Shown here: one piece after another, positions 28,210 to 40,633 of the stretch | How positions within the stretch are numbered: the first letter of the stretch is position 1 | Layout of the letters: each line of letters begins with the position of its first letter | NCBI RefSeq assembly: GCF_021172045.1 | Contig: NZ_CP087164.1 | Span: 4,402,001 to 4,466,000, forward strand | Reading direction: 5' to 3' | DNA length: 64,000 bases | Source of the DNA: Capillimicrobium parvum | GTDB taxonomy: Bacteria > Actinomycetota > Thermoleophilia > Solirubrobacterales > Solirubrobacteraceae | Notes under the pieces: generated by a model | What the model was told of the DNA's origin: nothing | Seen by the model: the letters and a program-made list of their open reading frames with translations, nothing else | Databases searched by the model: none | Translations under genes and position numbers: made by a program

Positions 28210-29508
28210 GTGACCCGCCCCGCAGGCATCCCGGGCAGCACGCTGCTCGGCCCGTTCCCGGTCGGCGCGTACGCGGCCAAGCTGCGCGACGAGCTGCGCA
28301 AGCGCGCGCGGGTTCAGCTGTTCGGCGAGGTCTGGGGCTTCAAGGCGAGCAAGGCCCGCGTGTACTTCGAGCTGCGCGACGGCGAGGGCGCGCTGCCGTG
28401 CGCGATGTGGCGCAACGAGTTCGACGCGCTCGGCGCCGGCGCGCTCGCGGACGGGGCGCGTGTCGTCGTGGCCGGCGGGCCCGACTACTACCCGGGGTCG
28501 CGCTCGTCGTCGCCGCACTTCTCCTTCGACGTCACCGCCCTGCGGCTCGCCGGCGAGGGCGACCTGCTCGCCCAGCTCGACCTGCTGCGCAAGCGGCTGG
28601 ACGCCGAGGGGCTCTTCGCGCCGCAGAAGCGGCTGGCGCGGGTGCCGCTGCCGCGCACGATCGGCGTCGTGACCGGCGAGTCGGGCAAGGCGCGCGACGA
28701 CGTGCTCGCCGGGCTGCGGCGCCGCGGCTGGGCCGGACGGCTGGTCTGGGCGTTCGCGCCGGTCCAGGACCGGCACGCCGCCCCGGCGATCGCCCGCGCG
28801 CTGCAGGACCTCTCCGCCTGCCGGGTCGACGTGATCGTCGTCGCCCGCGGCGGCGGCTCGCTGGCCGACCTCTTCTGCTTCTGCGACGAGACGCTGTGCC
28901 GGACCGTCGCACTGCTGCAGGTGCCGGTGATCGCATCGGTCGGCCACCACACCGACCGCACGCTGCTCGACGACGTGGCGGCGGAGAGCTGCTCGACCCC
29001 GACCCATGCCGCCGAGGCCGCCGTGCCGCGCCACTGCGACGACGCGCGCACCCAGCTGGCGGCGTTCGCCCGGCGCCTGGAGGGGCACGGCCGGCGGGCG
29101 GTGCTCGACCGCGCGCGCCTGCTGGCCCGGATGTCGCGCGCGCCCGCCCAGCACGTCGCCCGCCAGCGCCTCGCGCTGCACCAGTCGCTGCGCGAGCTGC
29201 GCGCGGCGGGCCGGCGCGGGCTGGCTGAGCGGTCGCGCCGCGCGGAGCGCCACGCGCTGGTGCTGTCGCGCAAGGGCGCGGCCACGGCGGCCGAGGCGGC
29301 GCGCGGCGCCACGCTCGAGCGGCTGCGGATCGCGCTCGACGCCCACGACCCCGCGCGGACGCTCGACCGCGGCTACGCGCTCGTCACCGACGGCGCCGGC
29401 GAGGTCGTCACGAGCGCCCGGGCGGCCCGCCACGCGGCCACGGTCCGCCTCCGGTTCGCCGACGCCGCCGTGGATGCCACCATCTCAGACCGGGATCCGA
29501 CGCCATGA
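28210..29508 (+). CDS. xseA: Exodeoxyribonuclease VII large subunit
   Basis: Large subunit (432 residues) of the bidirectional single-strand exonuclease. An N-terminal OB fold (VQLFGEVWGFKASKARVYFEL) binds DNA; the catalytic core contains VVARGGGSLADLFCF and SVGHHTDRTLLDD, both family signatures; a long helical region precedes a short C-terminal barrel segment. GTG 28210 is the start, without a clear ribosome site. The stop overlaps xseB by four bases. Both subunits are needed for activity, so the coupling fits. Confidence 0.95.
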   Translation: MTRPAGIPGSTLLGPFPVGAYAAKLRDELRKRARVQLFGEVWGFKASKARVYFELRDGEGALPCAMWRNEFDALGAGALADGARVVVAGGPDYYPGSRSSSPHFSFDVTALRLAGEGDLLAQLDLLRKRLDAEGLFAPQKRLARVPLPRTIGVVTGESGKARDDVLAGLRRRGWAGRLVWAFAPVQDRHAAPAIARALQDLSACRVDVIVVARGGGSLADLFCFCDETLCRTVALLQVPVIASVGHHTDRTLLDDVAAESCSTPTHAAEAAVPRHCDDARTQLAAFARRLEGHGRRAVLDRARLLARMSRAPAQHVARQRLALHQSLRELRAAGRRGLAERSRRAERHALVLSRKGAATAAEAARGATLERLRIALDAHDPARTLDRGYALVTDGAGEVVTSARAARHAATVRLRFADAAVDATISDRDPTP

Positions 29509-29741
29509 CCGACCAGCAGGCCACCACCCACACCTACGAGACCGCGACCGCCCGCATCGAGGAGATCATCCGGCGGCTTGACTCCGGCGACGCCGGATTG
29601 CGCGAGACGCTCGAGCTCCTGCGCGAGGGCCGCGGGCTGGTCGAGTGGTGCGCGGGCGAGCTCGAGGCCGTCGGCCAGGGGCTCGAGGAGCTGCGCCTCG
29701 ACGAGCTGGTCGCGCGGCTCGAGAGCGGGGCGCCGCGATGA
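29505..29741 (+). CDS. xseB: Exodeoxyribonuclease VII small subunit
   Basis: A 78-residue helical protein with the typical small-subunit pattern: YETATARIEEIIRRLDSGD, a central helix LRETLELLREGRGLVEWC, and a final helix. It binds the large subunit in several copies. ATG overlaps the end of xseA (ATGA), and its own stop overlaps the next start in the same way, so three genes are linked in one frame-shifted chain. Confidence 0.93.
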   Translation: MTDQQATTHTYETATARIEEIIRRLDSGDAGLRETLELLREGRGLVEWCAGELEAVGQGLEELRLDELVARLESGAPR

Positions 29742-30799
29742 CCAGCACCTGGGAGCGCGTCGCCGGCCTGCCGGTGCGCATCGAGCGCTACGAGCTGCAC
29801 GGCCACAGCTGGCAGCCGCGGCCCGAGTTCCTGCGGCGCACGACCGACATCCACCTGATCGGGGGCGGCGAGCAGGGCATCGGCGAGGACGTGGTCTACA
29901 CGCCGGAGGACCACGAGAAGGTGCAGGCCGCCGGGCCGGTCCTGCCGCTGGCGGGCGACTGGACGCTGCAGTCGTTCTCCAACCACCTCGCGGCGCTCGA
30001 CCTGTTCGACGCCCCGCCCGAGTACCCCGCGTCGCTGGCCTACCGGATCTGGGCCTACGAGTCGGCCGCGCTCGACCTCGCCCTGCGGCAGGCCGGCACG
30101 ACGCTGCCCGAGGTCCTCGGGCGCGAGCTGCGGCCGCTGACCTTCGTCAACTCGCTGCGCCTCGGCGAGCCGCCGAGCTTCGAGCCGGTTCGCTCCCGAC
30201 TCGAGCGCTACCCCACGCTGCGGATGAAGCTCGACGCGACCTCCTCGTGGGACGACGAGCTCTTCGCGCGGCTCGCGGCCACGGGCGCGGTCGACTCGAT
30301 CGACCTCAAGGGCCAGTACGTCGGCACGATCGTCGACCAGACCGCCGATCCCGAGCTCTACCGGCGGGTCATCGAGACGTTCCCCGACGCATGGATCGAG
30401 GACCCCAGGCTCACCGAGGAGACCGAGCCGGTCCTCGCGCCGGTGATGGACCGCGTGACCTGGGACGCCCCGATCCACACGGTCGCCGACGTCGAGGCGC
30501 TGGCGGTCCGGCCGAAGATGGTCAACGTCAAGCCGTCGCGCTCCGGCCCGCTGCGCGAGCTGTTCGCCCTGTACGACTTCTGCGACGTCAACGGGATCGG
30601 CGCCTACGGCGGCGGCCAGTCCGAGCTGTCGGTCGGGCGCGGGCACATCCAGCTGCTCGCCGCGCTCTTTCATCCGGACACGCCGAACGACGTTGCCCCG
30701 GGCGCGTACAACGAGCCCGACCCGCCGCCCGGCCTGCCGTCGAGCCCGCTGACCTGCATCCCGGACCCGGTGGGCTTCCGGCTCGCCGGCTACGCGTAG
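29738..30799 (+). CDS. Enolase-superfamily protein (mandelate racemase/OSBS-like)
   Basis: A 353-residue protein with an enolase-type N-terminal cap and TIM barrel. Candidate active-site residues: Lys164 in MKLDATSSW (beta-2 KxK position), acidic ligands in SIDLKGQY and Glu221-Asp222 in WIEDPRL, and Lys265 in VNVKPSRSG (beta-6). The usual third acidic pair (DE before beta-6) is not clear; WDAPIH stands in its place. The reaction is thus uncertain: it may be an o-succinylbenzoate-synthase- or epimerase-like enzyme, or one with altered metal binding. ATG overlaps the xseB stop by four bases, an unusual coupling of a metabolic enzyme to a DNA-repair pair. Confidence 0.75.
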   Translation: MTSTWERVAGLPVRIERYELHGHSWQPRPEFLRRTTDIHLIGGGEQGIGEDVVYTPEDHEKVQAAGPVLPLAGDWTLQSFSNHLAALDLFDAPPEYPASLAYRIWAYESAALDLALRQAGTTLPEVLGRELRPLTFVNSLRLGEPPSFEPVRSRLERYPTLRMKLDATSSWDDELFARLAATGAVDSIDLKGQYVGTIVDQTADPELYRRVIETFPDAWIEDPRLTEETEPVLAPVMDRVTWDAPIHTVADVEALAVRPKMVNVKPSRSGPLRELFALYDFCDVNGIGAYGGGQSELSVGRGHIQLLAALFHPDTPNDVAPGAYNEPDPPPGLPSSPLTCIPDPVGFRLAGYA

Positions 30800-30804
30800 C
30801 CCCC

Positions 30805-30935
30805 GCCCCGTCCGGCGCCCTGCCCCGTGTGGCGCCCCGCCCCGTGCGGCGCCCCGCCCCGTGCGGCGCCCCGCCCCGTGCGGCCCCGCGCCCCGTGCGG
30901 CGCCCCCGCCCCGTGCGGCGCCCCCGCCCCGCGGG
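30805..30935. repeat. Seven-copy 17-18 bp GC-rich tandem repeat
   Basis: Direct repeats of a unit close to GCCCCGTGCGGCGCCCC begin six bases after the stop of the enolase-like gene. I count seven full units (five of 17 bases, two of 18) and a truncated eighth ending GCCCCGCGGG. The inner units are nearly identical and the first two differ at one or two bases, as expected for a tandem array that grows from the inside. No reading frame with a start covers it. It lies between two convergent genes. Confidence 0.9.
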
Positions 30936-30937
30936 AT

Positions 30938-30982
30938 CGAGCGTCGAGTTTCTCAGCGCCAGGCTGAGGAACTCGACGCTCG
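30938..30982. terminator. Long perfect hairpin between convergent genes
   Basis: The 13-base arm at 30938-30950 (CGAGCGTCGAGTT) is the exact inverse of 30970-30982; after one T-G wobble, CTCAG and CTGAG add five more pairs around a seven-base loop, giving a stem of about 19 pairs. It lies just after the tandem repeat and 18 bases before the stop of the M36 protease gene read from the other side, so it can end transcription from both. No T-run follows, as is common in GC-rich actinobacteria. It could also be a dispersed palindromic element. Confidence 0.65.
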
Positions 30983-30999
30983 CTGCGCCGCAGCGGCGG

Positions 31000-34344
<3,345 letters not shown>

Positions 34345-34502
34345 TGCCGGGTACCCCCCAGGTTCGTGGCGCGGGCATGCTACTGCCGCCGCGGGAGCGC
34401 GGGAAGCGCTCGCGTCAGGTCACCGACGCACGCCGCCGTTCGTGGAATCGCGCCGCTCGGGGTAACCCATCCAGCGACACACCCGCGACAGGAGCGACAA
34501 CG

Positions 34503-35303
34503 ATGCAGATTCCGCGCACGCGGGGGGCGGTCAGCGGACTGCTCCTCATGGTTCTGGGCGCCTGGGGCGCCCTCATCCCCTTCATCGGGCCCTACTTCGG
34601 CCTCACCATCGGCAGCGATCAGACGTGGGACTGGAGCTCCGGGCGGCTGTGGCTGTCCGTCGTGCCCGGCGTCGCCGCGTTCGTGGGCGGCTTCCTGCTG
34701 CTGACGTCGGCGCACCGCGCCCGCGCCGCCCTCGGCGCGTGGCTGGCGGTCGCCGCCGGCGCCTGGTTCGTCGTCGGCCCGACGGTGAGCCGGCTGTGGA
34801 ACGACGGCACGAGCGCCGCGGGCGCGCCCGCCGGCGACACGAACCGCCAGGTGCTCGAGCTGCTGACGATGTTCGAGGGCCTCGGCGTGCTGATCGCCGT
34901 ACTTGGCGCGTTCGCGCTCGGCCGGCTGTCGGTGCGCGGCGTGCGTGACGCCGAGCTGGCTCGGGAGGCGGAGCTGGAGCGCGAGCGCGAGCGCGAGCTG
35001 GAGGTCGAGCACGACCGCGCGGCCGCCGACGACGACGACCGCTTCCAGCGCGACCCCGTCCCTCGCCGCCGGCCCGTGGCCGAACGCTCCGCGGTGACCG
35101 GCAGCGGGCCCGCGGGCCCGAGGGCGAGCGTCCCGGCCGGCGAGGAGCCGACGCGCATCTCCCCCACCTCGCCCGCGCCCGCCGGCTCCACCGCCCCGAC
35201 CGAGCGCTCCGGCGCCGTCCGCACCGACACGATGCCGGCCGACGGCGCCTCGGCCGAGACGCGCCGCAGCGGCGGCCTGCTCGGCCGCCTGCGCCGCTCC
35301 TGA
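34503..35303 (+). CDS. Four-helix membrane protein with disordered tail
   Basis: A 266-residue protein. Residues 1-145 hold four hydrophobic segments (GLLLMVLGAWGALIPFIG, LSVVPGVAAFVGGFLLL, LGAWLAVAAGAWFVVG, GLGVLIAVLGAFALG). Residues 155-266 form a charged tail: an ELERERERELEVEHD helix, then a Ser/Pro/Thr-rich disordered region ending GGLLGRLRRS. The start is fixed by AGGAG before ATG 34503. It resembles DUF308/HdeD-like small membrane proteins in its first half, but I do not claim the family. Confidence 0.65.
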   Translation: MQIPRTRGAVSGLLLMVLGAWGALIPFIGPYFGLTIGSDQTWDWSSGRLWLSVVPGVAAFVGGFLLLTSAHRARAALGAWLAVAAGAWFVVGPTVSRLWNDGTSAAGAPAGDTNRQVLELLTMFEGLGVLIAVLGAFALGRLSVRGVRDAELAREAELERERERELEVEHDRAAADDDDRFQRDPVPRRRPVAERSAVTGSGPAGPRASVPAGEEPTRISPTSPAPAGSTAPTERSGAVRTDTMPADGASAETRRSGGLLGRLRRS

Positions 35304-35353
35304 CCGCCACCAACGGTCCGCGTCACGCCGCCGGGACCCGTACCCTGCCCGGC

Positions 35354-35776
35354 GTGACGCGCGACGGCTGGCCGTACTCCTACGTAGACCGGGTCCGCTT
35401 CGGCGACCTGGACGCCATGCGCCACCTCAACAACGTGGCGTTCCTGCAGTTCTTCGAGTCGGCGCGGATCGCGTACCTCTCGACCCTGATCCCCGGCCAC
35501 AGCCCCATCGCCCCCGAGGGCGACTTCGGGCTGATCTTCGCCGAATGCCACATCAACTACCGGGCGCCCGCCTTCTACGAGGAGGACATCCGGACCTGGG
35601 TCCGGCCCGGCGACGTGGCCCGCTCGTCGTTCCGGATCCACTTCGAGATGAACGCCGAGGGCGACGGCCGGCTGCTCGCCGAGGGCTACGGCGTCCTGGT
35701 GGGCTACGACTACGGCGCCGGACGCGCGACGGCGCTCACCGACGACTTGCGCGCCGTGCTCAGTAGCGCCCGCTGA
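35354..35776 (+). CDS. Acyl-CoA thioesterase, 4HBT hotdog family
   Basis: A 140-residue hotdog-fold protein. The active-site helix is RFGDLDAMRHLNNVAFLQFFESAR, with Asp before the His-x-Asn-Asn turn as in YbgC/4-hydroxybenzoyl-CoA thioesterases. It hydrolyses an acyl-CoA thioester; chain preference is not readable. GTG start with no strong ribosome site. The 3' end overlaps the convergent PRC-barrel gene by 17 bases. Confidence 0.85.
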   Translation: MTRDGWPYSYVDRVRFGDLDAMRHLNNVAFLQFFESARIAYLSTLIPGHSPIAPEGDFGLIFAECHINYRAPAFYEEDIRTWVRPGDVARSSFRIHFEMNAEGDGRLLAEGYGVLVGYDYGAGRATALTDDLRAVLSSAR

Positions 35777-36116
35777 TCCAGTCCCACGCGCGCCGGAGCT
35801 TGCCGGTCAGCGCGCTCTCGTCGACGTCGTCGGGATCGGCCTTCATCACCGCCGGGTTGTCGGCGGGCACGTGCAGGGCGTCGCGGCCGACCTTGAGCAC
35901 CACGCCGCTCTCGTAGATCTCGTCGACCTGCTCGGCGTCGGCGAACCGGTGGCCGCCGAGGAGCGGCCGGGTGTCGACGACGAGCCCGTCGAAGATGTCG
36001 ACCCCGGGGTCGGCCAGCACGTGCTCGACGGTGCCGATCTCCTCGCCGCCCGCGTCATAGACCGACGTGCCGGGCTCCAGGGCGAGGTACGAGGTGGGCG
36101 CTCCGAGATCTCTCAC
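35760..36116 (-). CDS. PRC-barrel domain protein
   Basis: A 118-residue soluble protein. Residues 8-80 resemble a PRC barrel: LEPGTSVYDAGGEEIGTVEHVLADPG then IFDGLVVDTRPLLGG. The last part is a short charged helix ending RAWDWISGRY. PRC barrels act in RNA metabolism (RimM) or as small adaptors; nothing here picks between them. GTG 36116 is used; a TATATT box lies seven bases upstream, so the message may be leaderless. Divergent from the small membrane-protein gene. Confidence 0.65.
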   Translation of the reverse strand: MRDLGAPTSYLALEPGTSVYDAGGEEIGTVEHVLADPGVDIFDGLVVDTRPLLGGHRFADAEQVDEIYESGVVLKVGRDALHVPADNPAVMKADPDDVDESALTGKLRRAWDWISGRY

Positions 36117-36150
36117 GGGCCCGAATATACGTAGGAACCACTGAGGGACG
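36117..36150 (-). promoter_or_regulatory. Possible leaderless promoter of the PRC-barrel gene
   Basis: Read on the minus strand, TATATT at 36129-36124 is seven bases before the GTG at 36116, the spacing expected when transcription begins at the start codon. Leaderless messages are frequent in actinobacteria and no ribosome site is present. A convincing -35 is not visible. This is a sequence-based suggestion only. Confidence 0.3.
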
Positions 36151-36233
36151 TTCCGCACCCGCTCCCGATGGCGAGGCGGCCGGTGCGCGCCAGGCTGGAG
36201 CGCAGCATCACCCGAGTAGACAGAGGAGCCGTC

Positions 36234-36461
36234 ATGAGCACGTCCGTCCAGCACCGTCCCGACCAAGAGCACCCCGAGCCCGGCGCCCAGAGCCTGATGA
36301 TCTGGCTCGGCGCCGCGATGCTCGCCGTGACCGTGGCGATCATCATCGGCATCACGCAGTTCGGCGCGACCGCCGGCGTGGGCGTGGCGTTCGGGGCGCT
36401 CGTGATCGCGGTCGTCGGCATCTTCGCCTACATCGTGCGCTTCATCGGCCCCGAGGACTGA
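36234..36461 (+). CDS. Small two-helix membrane protein
   Basis: A 75-residue protein. A polar N-terminus (MSTSVQHRPDQEHPEPGAQ) is followed by two membrane helices (LMIWLGAAMLAVTVAIIIGI and GVAFGALVIAVVGIFAYIVRFI). AGAGGAG seven bases before ATG 36234 fixes the start; the longer open frame lacks one. No family recognised. Confidence 0.65.
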   Translation: MSTSVQHRPDQEHPEPGAQSLMIWLGAAMLAVTVAIIIGITQFGATAGVGVAFGALVIAVVGIFAYIVRFIGPED

Positions 36462-36522
36462 GCGAACCCACCACCCGCCGGGCCCGCCGCCAGGCGCCGT
36501 CGCGCGCCATCTCGTAGGCTGA

Positions 36523-36544
36523 TCGTTGACTCGCCAGTCAACGA
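36523..36544. promoter_or_regulatory. Perfect 9-bp palindrome, TetR-type operator
   Basis: TCGTTGACT (36523-36531) and AGTCAACGA (36536-36544) are exact inverses around a CGCC spacer. The form TTGACT-N4-AGTCAA is typical of operators of TetR-family regulators of acyl-CoA metabolism, and the left arm also looks like a -35 hexamer. It ends 14 bases before the GTG of the 3-hydroxyacyl-CoA dehydrogenase gene, where a bound repressor would block transcription. No tetR gene is in the window, so the regulator would act in trans. Confidence 0.65.
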
Positions 36545-36557
36545 ACGAGGGGACAAG

Positions 36558-37355
36558 GTGGACGAACGGGTGGCCATCGTCGGGTCCGGCGCGATCGCGT
36601 GCGGGCTCGCCGCGGCGGCATCGGCGCAAGGAGAGGTTCTGCTCTGGGCGCGGTCGCAAAGCTCGGCGGACCGTGCGCGCGCCTCGGTGGACAAGGTGTG
36701 CAGCAAGATCAGCGAGGGCGTCGACGCCCGGCGGGTAGCCGTAGCCACCGATCTCGACGCGATCGCCGGCGCCACCATCGTCGTCGAGGCCGTCGTGGAG
36801 GACCTCCCCACGAAGTCGGCGCTGCTCAAGGACGTCGCGTCGCGGGTCAACGGCACGACGCTGCTCGCGTCGACCACCTCGTCGCTCTCGGTCGAGGCGC
36901 TCGCGCAGGCCAGCGGCCGGCCCGAGCGCTTCGCCGGCCTGCACGTGTTCAACCCGGTGCCGAAGATGAAGCTCGTCGAGCTCGTCTTCCCGGCCGCGGC
37001 GACCGACGACACCCGCCGGCGGGCGCGCGAGCTGTGCGTCGCGCTCGGCAAGGAGCCGGTCGAGGTGCCCGACGTCCCGGGGTTCGTCGTCAATCGGCTC
37101 CTGTTCCCGTACCTGTTCAGCGCCGTGAGGATGATGGAGGAGACGGGCCTCGAACCGCAGGCGATCGACACCTGCATGACGCTCGGCGCCGGCCACCCGA
37201 TGGGCCCGCTCGCCCTGCTCGACTACGTCGGGCTGGACGTCTCGCAGGCGATCGGGGAGTCGATCGGCACCGAGATCCCGGCCACGGTGCGCCGGCTCGT
37301 GGACGACGGCGCGCTCGGCAAGAAGGCCGGGCGCGGCTTCTACGAGTACGAGTAG
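36558..37355 (+). CDS. 3-Hydroxyacyl-CoA (3-hydroxybutyryl-CoA) dehydrogenase
   Basis: A 265-residue NAD-dependent enzyme. The Rossmann start is VAIVGSGAIACGLAAAA; VVEAVVEDLPTKSALL and STTSSLSVEAL follow, and the catalytic histidine is in GLHVFNPVPKMKLVEL with the NRLLFPYLFSA helix of the C-terminal domain. It oxidises a 3-hydroxyacyl-CoA or reduces acetoacetyl-CoA. Slightly shorter than the usual 280 residues, with a shortened segment near residue 45. GTG start preceded by GAGGGGA. A palindromic operator lies directly upstream. Confidence 0.88.
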   Translation: MDERVAIVGSGAIACGLAAAASAQGEVLLWARSQSSADRARASVDKVCSKISEGVDARRVAVATDLDAIAGATIVVEAVVEDLPTKSALLKDVASRVNGTTLLASTTSSLSVEALAQASGRPERFAGLHVFNPVPKMKLVELVFPAAATDDTRRRARELCVALGKEPVEVPDVPGFVVNRLLFPYLFSAVRMMEETGLEPQAIDTCMTLGAGHPMGPLALLDYVGLDVSQAIGESIGTEIPATVRRLVDDGALGKKAGRGFYEYE

Positions 37356-38087
37356 TCAGTTGACGTCGCGGGAGCGGTCGGCCAGGACGGCGGCCGTTCC
37401 CACGACGAGCGCCCACGCCGCGAGGACGAGACCGGCGGGCAGCGGGTCGAGCGAGTCGGAGAAGTCGATGCCGGCGACCGCGCTCATCGTCGAGCCGACC
37501 GTGTACGAGCTGACGTCGCCGGAGACCGCTGAGACGATCGGCTCGAGGATGAACAGGTAGGCGAGCGTGCCGACGACCGCGGCGACCTGGTGGCTGATGA
37601 GCGCCCCCACCGCGACGCCGAGCGCGGCGGCCAGCCCGCACGAGGCGGCGCCGCCGAGGAAGAGCGCCAAGATGTCCGAGCCGCCGAGGTCCGGTCCCGG
37701 GTCGCCGGCGATGAGCGGCAGGCCGATGGCCAGCGCGATCGCCTGCACGAGGACCGCCACGATCACGCCCGTGGCGAAGTAGGCCAGCAGCTTGGCCGCG
37801 GTCGCGCGCACGCGGTCCGGGGCGATGAGGAACGTCGAGGTGATCGTGCCGTGGCGGTGCTCGCCGGTGGCGCCGACCACGCCGAAGATGATGAGAACCG
37901 CGGGGATGGTGCCGCCGAGCCCCGCCACCGTGACGACCTGGCGCTTGTCGTCGAGCGTGGCCGGGTCCCCGAGCAGCGCCTGCAGCAGGACGCTGGCAAG
38001 CACGAGCAGCAGCACGAGCGCGGCGAAGCCGAGCGCGGTGCGCGTCGTCCGCAGCTTGATCATCTCGCCGTGCAGGAGGCCGATCAC
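37356..38087 (-). CDS. ABC-2 type transporter permease
   Basis: A 243-residue membrane protein with six hydrophobic segments; starts MIGLLHGEMIKLRTTRTA, the usual cytoplasmic lead of ABC-2 permeases, and contains GEHRHGTITSTFLIAPDR, a motif frequent in two-gene ABC-2 exporters. GTG 38087 overlaps the stop of the ATP-binding gene by four bases (GTGA). Together they form an exporter, perhaps for a lipid, drug or peptide. It ends exactly next to the stop of the convergent dehydrogenase gene. Confidence 0.85.
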   Translation of the reverse strand: MIGLLHGEMIKLRTTRTALGFAALVLLLVLASVLLQALLGDPATLDDKRQVVTVAGLGGTIPAVLIIFGVVGATGEHRHGTITSTFLIAPDRVRATAAKLLAYFATGVIVAVLVQAIALAIGLPLIAGDPGPDLGGSDILALFLGGAASCGLAAALGVAVGALISHQVAAVVGTLAYLFILEPIVSAVSGDVSSYTVGSTMSAVAGIDFSDSLDPLPAGLVLAAWALVVGTAAVLADRSRDVN

Positions 38088-38983
38088 CGCTGCCCCGCCT
38101 CCGAGGTGAGCTTCAGGAACACGTCCTCGAGCGACTGGCGCTCCTCGTAGAGCGCGTGCAGCGCGACGCCCGTCGCGAGGGCCAGCTCGCCGACCTTCGG
38201 CGCGTCGGCCTCGCGCACGCGCAGCCAGCCGTCGTTGCGCTCGACGACCGCGCCGACGGACTCGAGCGCGGCGGCGAGGCCGGTCAGCTCGGCGGCACGC
38301 ACTATGACCGCCTGCGCCGGGCCCGCCGCGAGCTTCGCCACCGGGCCCTGGTCCACGAGCCGCCCGCGGGCGATGACCACGACGTCGTCGGCGGTCTGCG
38401 CCACCTCCGAGAGCACGTGGCTGGAGACGAGCACGGTGCGCCCCTCGGAGGCCAGGCGCCGCAGCGTCTCGCGCAGCCAGCGGATGCCCTGCGGGTCCAG
38501 GCCGTTGGCCGGCTCGTCGAGGACGAGCACCGACGGGTCGCCGAGCAGCGCCGCCGCGAGGTGAAGGCGCTGGCGCATGCCGAGCGAGTAGCCGCCGACC
38601 CGCCGCCGCGCCGCCCTGTCGTCGAGGTCGACGGCACGCAGCACCTCGTCGGCGCGGGACGCGGGGATCCGCGCCATCGCGCACAGGGCGCGCAGATGGT
38701 CGCGCCCGGAGCGCCCGGGATGGAAGCCGGCGCGCTCGAGCGAGGCGCCGACCGTCCCGGCGGGATCGTCGAGGTCGACGTAGCGCCGGCCGTGGACCCG
38801 CGCGGTGCCGCTCGTCGCCCGGGCCAGGCCGAGCACGACGCGCAACGTCGTCGTCTTACCGGCGCCGTTGGGACCGAGGAAGCCGGTGACCGTGCCTTCG
38901 CGGACGGAGAAGCTCAGGTCGTCGATCGCCGTGACGACGCCGAAGCGCTTGGTCAGGCCCTCGACCTCGATCGCGTCGGGCAC
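38084..38983 (-). CDS. ABC transporter ATP-binding protein
   Basis: A 299-residue ATPase of the DRA/CcmA-type family. Walker A is GPNGAGKT at about 37-44, the signature is YSLGMRQRLHLAAALL, Walker B is VLVLDEPANGLDPQG, and the switch histidine is in VLVSSHVLSE. The C-terminal 80 residues form the extra domain of this subgroup. It powers the ABC-2 permease encoded next; the pair resembles bacitracin/antibiotic resistance exporters but the substrate is unknown. Confidence 0.92.
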   Translation of the reverse strand: MPDAIEVEGLTKRFGVVTAIDDLSFSVREGTVTGFLGPNGAGKTTTLRVVLGLARATSGTARVHGRRYVDLDDPAGTVGASLERAGFHPGRSGRDHLRALCAMARIPASRADEVLRAVDLDDRAARRRVGGYSLGMRQRLHLAAALLGDPSVLVLDEPANGLDPQGIRWLRETLRRLASEGRTVLVSSHVLSEVAQTADDVVVIARGRLVDQGPVAKLAAGPAQAVIVRAAELTGLAAALESVGAVVERNDGWLRVREADAPKVGELALATGVALHALYEERQSLEDVFLKLTSEAGQR

Positions 38984-39009
38984 CGCCTGGAACCTACCCG
39001 GATGGCAGG

Positions 39010-39044
39010 ACGGCCGGCCCTCTGCGGGAGAGAGGGCCGGCCGT
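39010..39044 (-). terminator. 14-bp perfect stem terminator
   Basis: ACGGCCGGCCCTCT at 39010-39023 pairs exactly with 39031-39044 around the seven-base loop GCGGGAG. It lies between the stop of the CNNM gene (39211) and the start of the ABC ATPase gene (38983), both on the minus strand, so it should end the CNNM transcript. A weaker hairpin (TTGCGGG...CCCGCAA) at about 39126-39142 lies before it. No T-run follows. Confidence 0.75.
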
Positions 39045-39180
39045 CACGTCCGGCGGCGAGTCCACCCCTGAGCTCGCCTCCGGCTCGTGTCCTACCCCCA
39101 TCCCAACGGGATCTGTCGCAGAATCTTGCGGGAACCCCGCAACCGGGACGCCGCGCGTGAGTCGAGACGCGGCGCTCAGC

Positions 39181-40536
<1,356 letters not shown>

Positions 40537-40604
40537 GCGCGGGCCGCCGACGCGGCGCGCCTACTTCGGTAGGGGTCGTCGTTCATTGATGGCGACTAGC
40601 GCGA

Positions 40605-40633
40605 GGGTAGCAACGCCGGCGCAGGCGCTACCC
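40605..40633 (-). terminator. Hairpin overlapping the stop of the polysaccharide operon
   Basis: On the minus strand GGGTAGC (40633-40627) pairs with GCTACCC (40611-40605); the loop is 15 bases and itself partly self-complementary. The first arm contains the TAG stop of the GH8 gene. It would end the six-gene operon before the CNNM promoter. The stem is only seven pairs, so this is a moderate call. Confidence 0.45.

Noticed and set aside
30805-30935. CRISPR array
   Set aside because: Units touch each other with no spacers and no cas gene is near; it is a simple tandem repeat.
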